DNA of 64,000 bases from assembly GCA_015143295.1 (NCBI GenBank), contig CM026568.1, positions 35,596,441 to 35,660,440 of the forward strand, written 5' to 3'. Below are positions 31,735-44,606 of the stretch, piece by piece. The notes under the pieces are model-generated. The model was given only the letters and a program-made list of their open reading frames with translations, was not told where the DNA came from and made no database searches. The stretch is from Tetracentron sinense. Lineage: Eukaryota > Streptophyta > Magnoliopsida > Trochodendrales > Trochodendraceae. Positions within the stretch are counted from its first letter, which is position 1. Each line of letters starts with the position of its first letter. The position numbers and the translations under genes are program-made.

Positions 31735-31989
31735 ATATATAATTCTGTAAATATATTAGATTTTTACTGAAAAAATCTTCCAATTTTATAAATAAAAAAT
31801 TAATCATTAAAGATATTAATATTAATCGGTTTCGAATCTTGAATAGAAAATTAGGATAATTCAGAATTTGACATGCTCGTTCCAAGTTCAAAGTATCATT
31901 TGTACAAATAAGAATCTCATTCCTTACATGATTTCTTCTTTATATAGATAGATATAGGATCTATGGGGTAATTACTTATAAGTACATTT

Positions 31990-33330
31990 TGTGCAAAAAT
32001 TGATCGTCAATGAAATAAACCTCGTAATAGCTACAATTCTATAGAATAGTGACTAGTATTGGTTGTTGAACCACAGAGGACTGCGCTGGTTTCATTGTTT
32101 TTTTCTCAAAGATAATTTCTAAGTCAATGGATAATAAGATTGATTGATTTGATTTGATTGATTTTACCTAATTAAACTATCAGATTTTATTAATCATAAT
32201 TAAATTAAGAGCTTTTGGTTATATATCGGTGAGAGAAGATCTAGGATGTTCAAATCCACCACTAGTCTCATAATTAAATCCACAAGTATTTATTTTGGTT
32301 TCTCAAGCATAAAAAATAGGGATGAGATCGACTACAAGTCTCAACTCAGCAAAATTAGAATGATTTGAGTGATCAAACCCTAGGTATACCCTATCTTTGG
32401 TCAGCACGAGTGATACACACTAAACTAGGATTGTGACATCACCCGTCTTCCCTAGGCATAAAATATCCTATAATTTAATTCATCGACAGTAAAAACCATT
32501 GCATAAAATTCATACCAACAATCACAAAAAGAAGATATAAATGAATTCAATTTCAACACAATAAAACCTAAGACAAGGATAAGATCATATTGAAACTGAG
32601 TATAAACTAAAATAATTGGTTGGAGAACAATCCTCTCATTATGCAATCGTTGTTCATACAAGAAAGAAAACTTAAATAAAATACAAGAGACATAATTACT
32701 TGGCTAGAGTTTCATCTAAACCCTAGAAAAATAGATTAGTTCATAATAAGAACAAGGGACACCGCTTTCGATGAAGAATACGAAGAACGCGAATGATCCA
32801 TCTCCAACCTTCACAGATCTCCAGAGTCTTCTTTTTTCAATTCTCCAAAACTTCCAGAACCCTTTTAGGGTTAGTAGCTTTCCTTTTTATAGAGAACCTT
32901 TCTTTGTTGTTAAATTTCCCTTTCAAAAACTCTCAAAGGGGCAACACTTCAGATTTGTGCGCTGTTTACGAGGCCCAAAAACATCGACGACAATCGATCG
33001 TCCATTTTAGGGATTTTTTCCTTGGCTGTAGGTTAGTAGACGATCGATCGTTAAAGGTTTTGCGATCGATTGTCATTGTTTTGTCCTGCGATCGATCGTC
33101 GCTTATTTTCTTTGTTCTTTTCTTTCTTTCTTTTGTTTTTCTCCTGAATAAGGTTCTTTCTGAGACTTTTTATCTACTGTTTCTTTGATTTTTATCTTGT
33201 ATTCTTTGCATGGTCCTGTTATAAACAAAGACAATTAAATACCGTATCATGATTCAAAAGAGAACTCTAAGGAACTAACACATGTAATTTGAGGTGCATA
33301 AATATGCCACAATTAGCACTGATCAACAAC
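31990..33330 (-). repeat. LTR-like dispersed repeat, copy B
   Basis: It is related throughout to 27545-28800 (CAGAGGACTGCGCTGGTTTC, CCTAAGACAAGG, TTACTTGGCTAGAGTTTCAT, TTAGCACTGATCA). On the minus strand it would start TGATCAGTGCTAATTG. Four CGATCGATCG-type palindromes occur at about 32988-33105. No target duplication was found, so it may be truncated. Confidence 0.6.
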
Positions 33331-34951
33331 CCTTCCTATCTGATAGAAAAGGATTCCATGATCCTAAACCGATCTTACTTGGGATTGCAAATCCTAAGTT
33401 TGCATATGAAAAACAGATCTAATTGTATTAGTGTCTATAATTGATTTCTATTGTATATTACTAATTGATAAGACCTCATTGGTAAGTGCTACAAGATCTC
33501 GTGCATTAGAACCCAAGGTTATAGATCTGAATCTATTAGTGTGGAACATTTTTCTTTTCAAGTGAAATCCTCTAGTATATGAAATAGTGAAAAAGTGCTT
33601 TCATTGTTATAGAATAAGAAGTCTTCGTATCATAATGCATGTATTTAATTTATTAAAAACTATTAGAGCAGGATGCTCTTTGGGGGAATATGAGTTGAAG
33701 AAAAATATTTCTAGTGGAACATCTTTCACAATCTTTGGAAAGATAGTTAAACCGATGGATTTTTAATTCGACTCATTCACATACATATCATGAATGTTTG
33801 GAATTCATATTATGCAATGACACATTGTTTTTGCTAATTCTAGCTCACTAATTTGTAGGAAGATACTAAATTTTTATATTTGAAAAATGTTTCAGAAGGG
33901 ATCTCTATAGTAGATGGCGATTGATAAAGTAATCATTGATCACAATTGCTAGTATGAGTACTGCGTCCAACATGAAACCTGCGATCGATAGTAAAACATC
34001 GATTCTCCCGCTGAGACCCAATTCTATCTTCATAGTCTCATAATAGGTCTCATTCTTCTACAATTCTAAGGAGTCGATTCATAGCTATTACCCTGACACC
34101 AAAGAAGAGTTCGACCCAATGCTTTATTTTTGTCCTAGTTAATCTTGATTCAACATTAGAAGTATATTGATTTTTATACTTTTGTTTGTAAATATTTTTT
34201 GCATATTGTTCATATTTCATCCATAAATCCATTTTCTTTCCTATGAGTTCTAAGAATGTGAGTTCTTACTATTCATATGTTATGGTATATATGAATGTAT
34301 CATACCAATTCGTTATACATGGATGATGAGATTCCATTGATACAGAGCCAATTCCAATAGACCCACTATTGAAATTTTAATAAATCGGATATGATATAGC
34401 CATATCCATCTCAATCCGATCAGTTTACAACCCTAGTCACAAACATTGCTTTGTAGGATAAGACTTGCATTTGACAATGCTTAGTAAAAGATCGTTAAAT
34501 ATTAAAGGGAGTTTTAGAATTATGCATGTCATGGACGAGGAGGGAATGTGAAATGGCACACGTGAGGACAGCACGTGTTTCACAGAAAGACTTGGTAATA
34601 CGAAGTTGTTGGTGAGGGGGATGCCGCCTAAGAGGAAAAAGAGAAGGGAGAGAGGGCCAAGCACTCCATTCCTTTGGCAAATCCAAAGCTTAGGCGGCGC
34701 CACCGACGCCACATCCGACGACCTTGCCAATGTCTCCTCTTTTGTCTCCTCCCCTCTTTTAACCTCTTTCCCATTTCCCTCTGTCAACCTCACCCATCCT
34801 CTATTTCACCTTTTCTTCTCTCTTTCCTGTTCGATATTGTGCCAAAATAACATACAAGTCCTTAGACAAATGTCTATTATAATGAGGGGCTTCTCTACAA
34901 AAAATATTTAAAAAAAAAAAGAAAAGGCTTTTGATATTTCTACTTTGGTTA
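33331..34951. other. Intergenic, no gene seen
   Basis: AT-rich spacer. A CGATCGATAG site lies near 33983. Frames between 34437 and 34911 overlap on both strands and have no recognisable domain. Confidence 0.55.
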
Positions 34952-34960
34952 TTAATAATT

Positions 34961-35201
34961 GGGAAATGGAAAAGGGACCCATGGCCAACTTAGAAGCTGA
35001 CCCCAGTGACCTCATTGGTCCAAAACCCCTTTTTTTTTACCATCCATTAATTGTGGTTAATCTCCTATGATTAAGTAATCTAATCATGGTTTCTAGAAAA
35101 AATAAAAAACAGCATTATTAATTTTATTTTAATTAAGCTTAACCATGGTTAAACAGGGATCAAAAAGGACACGGGACACTTGGGTCAGCTTAGAAGGACT
35201 C
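34961..35201. mobile_element. Mutator-type MITE candidate, 9-bp TSD TTAATAATT
   Basis: TTAATAATT lies at 34952-34960 and 35202-35210. Inner inverted text AGAAGCTGACCCC / GGGTCAGCTTAGAAG and AATTGTGGTTAATC / CTTAACCATGGTTAA link it to the AACCATGG family. The very ends match poorly. Confidence 0.6.
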
Positions 35202-35374
35202 TTAATAATTTAATGAGGCTTTCTTATCAATTATCAACATATATCAATTTCATTTCTTTTTTCTTGGCATATCTCACGCTGGAAGTGTTTGTCTTTTAGC
35301 CCCAGATGGTGTAATGAGGGGAGGATTGAGACTGACAAAATCCTTTACCATTTTAGTTAAAGAGTCACTCTATG

Positions 35375-35639
35375 TGTACTCTCAGACACACTCCTAAATC
35401 TTATTTCTTTAATTCAAATAATTAAGGATCAAGATTGGAACTAATATATGGTCGTGTCAGAAAACAACAAAATAAATCAAGCCAAATCATATCTTGACAC
35501 GTAATTATTTGAGCTAAAGGGTTAGGATTTAGGGGTTCACTACGGTGCTGGCTTCTATTCCCTGACGGGTGCCCTAGAGAACGAGTCCTAATTATTTGAA
35601 ACTAAAGGGTTAGGATTTGAGGGTATACTTGAGAGTACA
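35375..35639. mobile_element. MITE with TGTACTCTCA ends
   Basis: The ends TGTACTCTCAGACACACTCC and TGTACTCTCAAGTATACCCT are inverted. It contains an internal direct duplication of AATTATTTGA... CTAAAGGGTTAGGATTT around 35503-35540 and 35588-35620. A related element lies at 49831-49987. Confidence 0.65.
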
Positions 35640-36652
35640 TTCTTTTAGTTAATACATTCTAACTATAGAAGCAAAGTTTTTTACTTCAAAATATTTCCTT
35701 AAAAAATATGAGAAAGAAACCAAAGCAACAAAAGGGGGAATGATCGTCATTGTCGTAGTTGAATTTCCAGGTTTTTATTAAGGTTAGTGATTGGCAGCCG
35801 AAGACGGGTTCAAACACCAGAGTGGTTTTGACCCCGAAAATGCAGATACTTTTTCGAAATTCACTGTTACATTAGAGATGATTATGTAATATTCAAATTA
35901 AACTTGCTATTGACTTGGTACATCTTGCATTTTGAATTGTTGCTTGTGCATAGAGAGTCGTCCAAAGAATATGTTAAGTAAATGAAAGGTCCTATCAGTA
36001 TCCTAAATTAAAAATTCTGGGCCTTATTGTTATTAAATATAATTCAAGTCCTTTATTTTATTTTTCATTTTAACAGGGCCTTATATGTCATTTTCTTTTG
36101 TTTTCCTTCCCTCCACCTTTCTTCTCCTTTACCCAATCAAAGTTCCAAATCCCCAATTAATGATAATAGTATAGTATTCTCAGAAAATTCCTTTTATTCC
36201 AACTCCCTTGTTCTCTCCTGGGCCGGCCCAAGGTAAGTGGGCCCAACCCACTAATTTGTCTCTTACTACAACCACAGGCCATCCAAAGTTGAGTGAAAAC
36301 TGTTAAAAACAGATCCCAAAATGCCAAAATGCACCTCTAGGAAACAGCTTAACTTAGTGAAGTTGATAACAGGGAGGAACTTCCAAACATACCATGTTAG
36401 AGACGGGTTTTGTCTCTAATTTCCCCTCCCCTCTAAGACAATCTGGACAAAGAGACAAATCTTTCCAAATAAGAAGAAAGGAAAATACAAGTCCTTGATT
36501 TTCCTCTATAGTACTATACCACCTTGGAGACGTGTGTGAGATAACTGGCAAAAAAGACTGATCATTTTCTACTGAGAGGCTGAGAAATTTCATCAGATTT
36601 CTTGTTTTAGGCTTCTGGGTATCGAAAATTCTTGCTTTTCTGAGTAAAGAAG
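35640..36652 (+). promoter_or_regulatory. Upstream flank of the RAM1-like gene
   Basis: Non-coding DNA. The last 300 bp before the start codon are transcribed-looking (mixed composition, CTTGTTTTAGGCTTCTGGG) and may be the 5' UTR. I could not identify a TATA box or a mycorrhiza-response element with confidence. Confidence 0.35.
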
Positions 36653-38795
36653 ATGATTAATTCTCTTTGTGGCTGCATGGGGACTTTGAAGAGAGAGAAT
36701 TCATGCTCCAAGTTGCAACCAACTTCTCCTACTGCTTCGGTTTCGGAATCTAATAACATTGCTACAGCCTCGGAGTTGGACCAGAATAATCTTACCCCAT
36801 CATCCTTGAACTTCCAAGGACTCAAATTCGAGGTGGACGCCGACGTCGGAGTGCAGTCACCGGACAGTTCGATATGGGAATCTTTGTTTGCCGATCAAAT
36901 CGATTCAGGTGCTGACTTCATGATCTCTTCGCCTAATAGGACCCTGCCCTCTGCGAATGTTTCGGTTTCCAATCACAATTACAACTATGTTCAAGCAATG
37001 CAGGGACAGAGTCTTCTGGGGTGTTCTCCTCCTTCTTGCAATTCATCTCTGATTGGAGCTTTCAGTAGCTCACAGAAAGGGAAGGCACAGAGCCCACTTC
37101 AGAAGGTTTTCAATTCTCCGGCGAATCAGTTTATGCAGCCAGAAAGTCTTTCGCTTCCAGCAATAGATGGCTTCTTAGGTGGTTGTCATAGACACGGTTT
37201 TGGAGCGTCTCCGACCATGAAGATGTCCGGTGACGGGTGTTCTCCGGAGAGTTTTGAAATGCCAACTACACTTCCGGGGATGTTGGATTGCTTGCCGCAG
37301 CAAAATTCTTGGAGGTTTTGTGGATCTATGAATGAGGTGTCGACTCCAGGAGGCGGTTCTCAGATAACCCAAGAGAGGGATATGTATCAGATGAGTTCGT
37401 TTGAAACTGCACCACTACTGTCACAGCAACAGCAGCAGCTACAACCACCACAGAACATTGATCATGGCTTGATGGTGCCTCTTTCTATTGGGTCTGAGCA
37501 GGTGAATGCCTCTCCCTTTCTCTGTCTCTCTGGTTTGAATCACAATGGTATATACGTAGTTGGACTGAACGAATGTTCATCATGTTGGTTAATCTAAGAG
37601 TACCCTTATAATATCTCTGATCCTTTAGATGAATAATCATAATTTTTTTTTTTTAAAAATTCCACAGGAACAAGACAGTGGCCTTCAACTGGTGCACCTC
37701 CTACTTGCTTGTGCTGAAGCAGTGGCCAAAGAGCACTACATGTTAGCAAGGAGATACCTTCACCATCTCAATCGCGTAGTCACGCCTATCGGTGACTCCA
37801 TGCAACGAGTCGCCTCCTGTTTCACCGAAGCACTCAGTGAAAGACTAGCCACAATTCCCACCACCACCACCAATCCTAGTACCTCTATCCCAAAGCCCTT
37901 CTGCCCTTTCCCTGCAAACTCCTTAGAGATCCTCAAGATCTACCAAATTCTCTATCAAGCTTGCCCATATGTAAAATTTGCACACTTCACAGCCAATCAA
38001 GCCATCTTCGAGGCCTTTGAGGCTGAAGAGTGTGTTCATGTTATCGATCTAGACATCCTACAAGGATACCAATGGCCATCATTCATGCAAGCCCTGGCTG
38101 CTCGGCCAACTGGGGCACCATTACTCCGTATAACAGGAGTTGGGTCCCCTCTAGAAACTGTGAAAGAGACGGGACGATGTTTAACTGAACTAGCTCACTC
38201 TCTGCACATTCCATTCGAATTCCACCCCATCGGAGAGCGACTCGAAGACCTCAAACCACATATGTTCAACCGACGTGTCGGCGAGGCCCTAGCCGTCAAC
38301 TCTGTCAATCGACTCCACCGCGTCGCAGGTAATTATCTCGGCAACTTATTGGGGATGATCCGAGACCAAGCACCAAATATCGTGACCCTTGTAGAGCAAG
38401 AAGCAAGCCACAATGGACCCTACTTCTTGGGTAGGTTCCTCGAGGCATTGCACTATTACTCGGCGATCTTCGACTCACTGGACGCAACCTTCCCGGCCGA
38501 TTCTGCCGAGCGAGCGAAGGTGGAGCAGTACATATTTGCACCGGAGATACGGAACATTGTGGCATGTGAGGGGACAGAGAGGCTGGAGAGGCATGAGAGG
38601 CTGGAGAAGTGGAGGAAGCTCATGGAAGGGAAGGGTTTCAAGGGGGTGCCACTGAGTGCAAACGCGGTGACTCAGTCAAAGATATTGTTGGGGTTGTATA
38701 CTTGTGATGGGTATAGGTTGACCGAAGACAACGGATGCTTGCTCTTGGGGTGGCAAGATAGAGCTCTCATAGCTGCTTCTGCATGGCGTTGCTGA
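36653..38795 (+). CDS. RAM1: RAM1-like GRAS transcription factor, two exons
   Basis: Exon 1 (36653-37501, 283 codons) and exon 2 (37668-38795) join in phase 0 across a 166-bp GT-AG intron, giving 658 aa. Exon 1 is a Ser/Asn-rich, probably disordered N-terminus starting [13 protein letters not shown], with [32 protein letters not shown] and a Gln run near its end. Exon 2 is a full GRAS domain: leucine-rich region ([21 protein letters not shown]), VHVID motif at about 405-410 ([20 protein letters not shown]), second leucine heptad, PFYRE-like [20 protein letters not shown], and the SAW end ([16 protein letters not shown]). From memory, the N-terminal MINSLCG and the [16 protein letters not shown] block fit RAM1, which controls arbuscule development and lipid supply in mycorrhizal roots. 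Another SCARECROW-like clade is the alternative. Confidence 0.8.
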
Positions 38796-39687
38796 TTCTA
38801 TTCTATTATTTTTACGTGTGTTTGTTTTTTCGTTCTTTGTGTGTATTAGAGAGTTGTTATGTTTCTAATTACACCCATGCAAAAAACAAGAAAATGGACT
38901 TTCTTCTTCTGTAGAAAAAAAAAATGACCTTAAGAGGTTTAGGTTTATGTTATTTTAATTAATTGATTTATTGATGAAGATGAAGATAATTTACAAAGGT
39001 GGCCCCATCTTTCAGATGACTACTACTACGTACCGCTTCAAGTGACTGTTTTCTACCAAGTTTTTGAGAAACTTGTTATCTTGCATACCTGATTTTGAGA
39101 ATCCTCTTACCAGGTCATGCAGTGAGGATCTAAATACCTAATCGAGTTCTCACTGCCCAGCTCAATTCTCCATACAACATTATGTTAATCAAGATGATTA
39201 TGAAAATCTAAGTGTTAAATGAGCTAACGCATCTCCCGGCAGTATCAAAGCATGCCGTAGAATAATGACCGGTGAAAGGTCATTGATCCACATCTCCCAC
39301 CAGCATCAAGGATGATTGACGGTAAAGATAATTCGGCACAAGATCATCCATTTGAAACAAGTAAGAAAAAATCCAATAGCAAAAAAAATAAAATAAAAAT
39401 GAAGGGATCGTGTTAGTAGGAACTAATGGCCATTTATATGTTATCAACCTCACCAATCTTGTTCTCGTAATATTTTGACAGTAGATACTTAGTACATCAA
39501 TAACATGGAATTTACATAAACACATCATCACCACCAGGCATTGGTACACACCCATCCAATGAGCACAATACACGTAATGGGGTCTACTGATTATTAGCAT
39601 TTCCAGCAACTCAATTCCATGTCTCAAAGAAGTATCAGCAGCTCCAACCCAGCAACTCTGCAAGCTCGAATGAGGATTTCCTTGCCC
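38796..39687. other. Convergent 3' flanks of the RAM1-like and MUB genes
   Basis: The RAM1-like gene (plus) and the MUB gene (minus) end toward each other across about 0.9 kb. No further coding sequence is seen. A short inverted duplication of CATCTCCCRSCAG... with AAAGATAATTCGG lies near 39230-39330. Confidence 0.6.
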
Positions 39688-39743
39688 TTACAATATAGAG
39701 CACGAGCAGACGCTTTTCCTGGGGGAATCATCTATCTTCTTTT
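39688..39743 (-). CDS. MUB: Terminal MUB exon with CSCSIL prenylation tail
   Basis: This 56-nt exon follows a CAG acceptor at 39744-39746 (minus strand) and ends in TAA. It completes the split Glu codon from exon 2 and supplies EKKIDDSPRKSVCSCSIL. It lies 3.4 kb from exon 2, and its reading frame and prenyl motif identify it. Confidence 0.92.
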
Positions 39744-42700
39744 CTGTTCAGACAAACCAAACCAGCATGAGAAGCTTTCAGCAACGACAATCTTGCAAGA
39801 TATAAGAACCATATAGAAAGGATACACATAAATAAATCAACCAATTCAGCACAAGATATTATCTTAAAACCATTGTAGAAAACTCGTAAGATGATCATTC
39901 ATTTCCCAAGTGAGGTTTTTTTGTGTTTTTTTTTCGACAATTCCTTACTAGTCTCCACAAAACCAGGGCAAACAACCTGAGAGTTGGCCTACACTAATTT
40001 TGTTATTTATTTAGTGACTAGTGAAGGACATCGATTATACGTTCCTGCTTGTTCAAAAGACTAAGGCCAAAGGCAACTACAACTGTCAACGGAGCGAATT
40101 CGAAGCGGATAGTGGTACATCCGAATTCGTATCCAATTACATATCTACTATCCAAATTCAAATAAATATCCCACGGATAGTGAAATATGGTATTTGTATC
40201 CAACTCTAATTAAAATATTCGAATTCCAATAATATTCAAATTATTTGATTACTTTATAAAAACTTTAAAGAAAAAAATGCCAAAAAAATGTGATATATAA
40301 TTAAAAAATAACAAATTACTATTTTATCTTCATCTATATTAAAAATATCAATTTATTGTCTTAGATTATGTAAAAAGTATATATTTATAAGGTTATTTTA
40401 GTCTTACAATATATTATTTACATATATAGTAATATATTATATAATCCATCGGATATTTATTGAATTATATATATCATCCAAATTTGTATCCGATTATAAA
40501 CGGATAGTAAAATTACTATTTGAATTCGTTTTGCCATATACCTATGTGGATAATTATTCGAGTAAACGAATTCGGATACGACCATATCCGTTGACACCCC
40601 TAAAGGCAACATGCAAAACAATGTTTTACATAAAAAGCAAATAATTGAAGGCAAGTGGCTGGTTTCACTGTACCTGATTCTATTTCCTTCTTTTATCTCC
40701 TTTTACATAGGGATCAACCATATCACCAAACGATGTTTGGATTTAATGGGTACTCAATGGAAACATGGCACAAGCAGGAATACAGAATGCCATGAAGCCC
40801 CTTCTTGGTTAACTCTGTTAGAACCCTCTTTTACCTTCCCCTAACTCAGAACCGCTTTACATCTTTTAGACCTGCTACAGCATTTAACCTAGAAGTATAT
40901 TGTCTGAATAAATGTTGCAAAGCACACTATTGTAGCTACATTTGATGAAGTGAGCAAATTCCACATCCAAATAAATAAAGGATTGCAAAATGATATTACA
41001 TGATAGGAAATTGGGCTCGGTGGATGAGATACAGAACAACAACTACAGAATCAACAAATAGCATGACATAAACCAACTGACATGAACTTGGAAAACACAT
41101 TGTACGGTTAAATCTATTTCACACGCACAACACATAAACTGCAGAACTGGGAAATAATTTGATCTTTTTGAGGAGCAGGGAGGAACGAGAAGTTTATGGT
41201 TTAAAAAGGGAAATAGACAAAATAAGGCTTTGGGTTTTGAATCGCATAAGCACAATGAGGTGGGGGGAAAAGTGCATACAAACACAGGAAACCCGTTTGC
41301 CTCATCTCTGTCAATTATTTGGCAAAGGAACCTGCCTATGAGGAGATCCCCTGCTACTGCCAACCCCTCAGGTGGTTTGATTTGTTTAGGGTGTGTTTGG
41401 TTGTCCACTGAAATGAAATGTTAATTTAAGTTTTAATGCATAAACATTTGAATTCAGAAATTTCAATAAATCTCCTTTCTAATTTTACTACCATTTTGGA
41501 GATGGCTCCATTTTAGATGGTGGACACATGCTTCCAAATGCCCTTAATTTATGCACTAACTTGAATGAACTCATTTCATTTCAGTGGACAACAAGATATG
41601 TCATTTAGTTTTCATGGGCTCAACACAACATGCCCTTAGACTGCCAACAGTCTTGATGACTGTTAAATTACTCCAACAGTCTTGATGACTGTTGGATTAC
41701 TTATCCATTAGTTTACCTTTTTTCCTGATTATTTCCCTACTTTACATCAAAATTGAGGGTGATTTTTTTCCAGAAACAAAAACAGTAATTTGGCAAGTAC
41801 AGATTATAACACGACAAAATTTCCAGATGCGGAAGAAGAAAGGTCATATCCAAATGATTCGGTGAGATTCAATTGTTCAAGAATTTAAAACCAATAACAA
41901 CAGATAAAAAATACAGAAGGAAACAGCGTAGTCAAAGCATCCAGTGAATGCCTAGGCAAAAAAGGGTTATCTAGGTGAGGCATTGCCTAGGCAGCAAAAT
42001 TATTTTATTGATTAAATTTATGAAGATATAAGATATTCAAATGCTAGTGAAGATAGAGAGTAAAGAGTAGAAATAAGGTTACATAAGACCAAACATAAGA
42101 CCAAAATACCACAAGAAAAAAAAAAGAGCACAGTTTGGAGAAATGTGAGAGTCAGATGCGAAAACCTTAGACACAATTTGTTTTGCCTACACAAACTCTC
42201 TTAAGTAAAATAGATTTTTATTTATATTTCTGTAATAATAATTACAAATAATAATCTAAATTCGCTTGGGTCTTGGGCGCCTTTGTCACCAACGCTTAGT
42301 GGCCGGAAGATGACGCTTATACACCATTAGGTGACCTTGTCTTGATGAATGCGCTACATGAGGTGATTCCCTAGGTAACTTACCACACTGAGAATATTTT
42401 ACTCCTTCAAGAACCTTGTAATTACAATTACCAGGCTTATTTTTGTCCAGAGATATAGTCTTTGTACAGGTAATTTTTTTATCGATAGTAAAGAATACAA
42501 TATTCTGAATATAAGAAAATATACAAGAGATCTGAGATCAAGGAAAATACCTGGTGGGAAACAAATGAAAAAATCGGTGCACTTCAACATTGCAGTGGAG
42601 ACCTGTTGATGGTGTAGACTAGAAAATGCTGATAACTAATTTAGAGGGACCTTTTAAGCATCTACAAGAAATGACACAAATATCTTCCTCAAACCTGTGC

Positions 42701-44561
42701 TATAATGCATCCCCAAAAGCCCTCCATCCCACCTTCAACTCAATAACCCGTGAGAGTGGTGCAAAAAAAAAAAAAGGGAAGGCGAAACTCAAACTACAGA
42801 CCAGGAGCCGGAAAATAGAAGCATAGTAGAGATCTCGTTACAGAGCTCCAACAGAGATGAACAATCATTTTCTCTAGGATAATTCAAAACAAGTTAAACC
42901 ATCCGGTATACGGAGACTTAACAATATTTCAAAAATAAAAATAACTGTCACTTAGCAATGGGGTGCCAAAGATTTACAGATATTTAAAATGAACCCAGTA
43001 TTCAGCATGTAATATTTAGTACTAATACGATTCCAACTCTCAGTTGTAAGAAAATCTTGCCAAAACAGCATACAGCACACAATCATCAACCTCCCCTTAA
43101 AAGGCATTAAGAGAAAATCTAGTATCTGGACAGGAGTAGAAAATTCGTACAGTGAAGATTTTAAGGTTAAGATGGAAAATACCTGTTTTTGCTTTCGCTA
43201 AAGATGGCTGCACTACAACATGCATGGTGATAACTCCTCCTGGAAGGTCACCGAAAGGTATTCTACACTGGCCGACAGTCTTGTTATTCTCCAATATTTT
43301 TCCACCACTTATTAGTTTGACATCGTTTGCCGTCTTGGGTACAATTTTTTTATCTGAGACAACCAAAACATGTAGTCCAGTGTTGAAGAAAATCACAACA
43401 AAAGGGCACCAAAAAAAAGGAAAAGGAAGAATTATTCCACTCAATCTAAGAAACTTGTAAATGCAAATGTTGGTCAACAAAAGAGAACAAAATCATGTTG
43501 AAAATGCTTTGATACAAAACGTCAATTGATTAAAAAAAGTCAAAGCATAGAAGTGGAAAAAACATCTTTCCCGTACGAGATATTTCTTCTGAACTTGTCT
43601 TATTTGATAATACAAATTCAACAAATGCAAATGGCTCAAAATGTATCATTTATTTAAACACCTTAGTGTTACCTAGGCACTTCAATTTTCCCAAATTTTG
43701 TAGTACCGGCACCTTGACATGACAAGACACTCCTTGGTACGTGTCATGGTGATGTCAGCAATATGAACTTCAAGTATGTTGTGCCATTTTAAAAGTACAC
43801 ATATATATAGAGAGAGAAAAACTTACTATGAAATTAGTGGCATCAACGATCAATAGGTATGTCTCTCTCTCTCTCTCCCTCTTGTTGCTCCTTTCTATTA
43901 TCTATATGAGTATTTTTTTTAATCTTTGATATATACTTTTTAAAAAAAAAAATTGGGGATAGGTGGTCCTCCCTCCCTCTCTCTATTCTAATTATTATTT
44001 TAAAATTTGAGATATAATACATTTATATATAAAATCTGTATGTCAATGCCGTCGTATTGGGATTTTCAAAACATGCCATGTAGAACACCTTTAGACACCT
44101 AGACACTTAGCACTCGTTCCACGTGCTTAGGTAACACTTACACCTATGAAATAAAATGGTACTATTACAAACGGCTAGGGCTGCCAACGGATCGGATTCA
44201 GACCGGATCTGCCTGAATCCAATTAGAAATCCGACATTTCCGTATCCAATTTGAGATCTGTCGAATTTTGAGTTGTCCAATTCGAATAGGAATGTTGAAA
44301 CACACACCTAATTGTGCAACTTATCTCCAAGTTGTGAACTTGGCCATACAAAGGTATATGGTAGCACCTAATCTTTCTGATTTGGCAATTCGAACTATGA
44401 TTTATCACACATGACCAATGTTTTAAAACATGAAGGCGTGAGGCAAGGCCTTAAGACCTTAAGACCGAGGCGTAAGCCTCACAAGAAAGTTTCATGCTCT
44501 CTTTTTAACAAATAAATTAAATATAAGAAAAATTGTAAAAAGATTTAAATATGTTAATGAA

Positions 44562-44606
<45 letters not shown>

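Larger units (their letters stand above)
39747..43182 (-). other. MUB intron 2
   Basis: 3.4 kb of intron. It holds a hAT MITE (40078-40602), a Harbinger MITE (41389-41635) and a worn GCCTAGGC-type repeat (about 41925-42380). The rest is AT-rich and shows no gene. Confidence 0.7.

Noticed and set aside
31425..31770. Short protein-coding frames on both strands
   Set aside because: The DNA is a plastid rRNA-derived insert.
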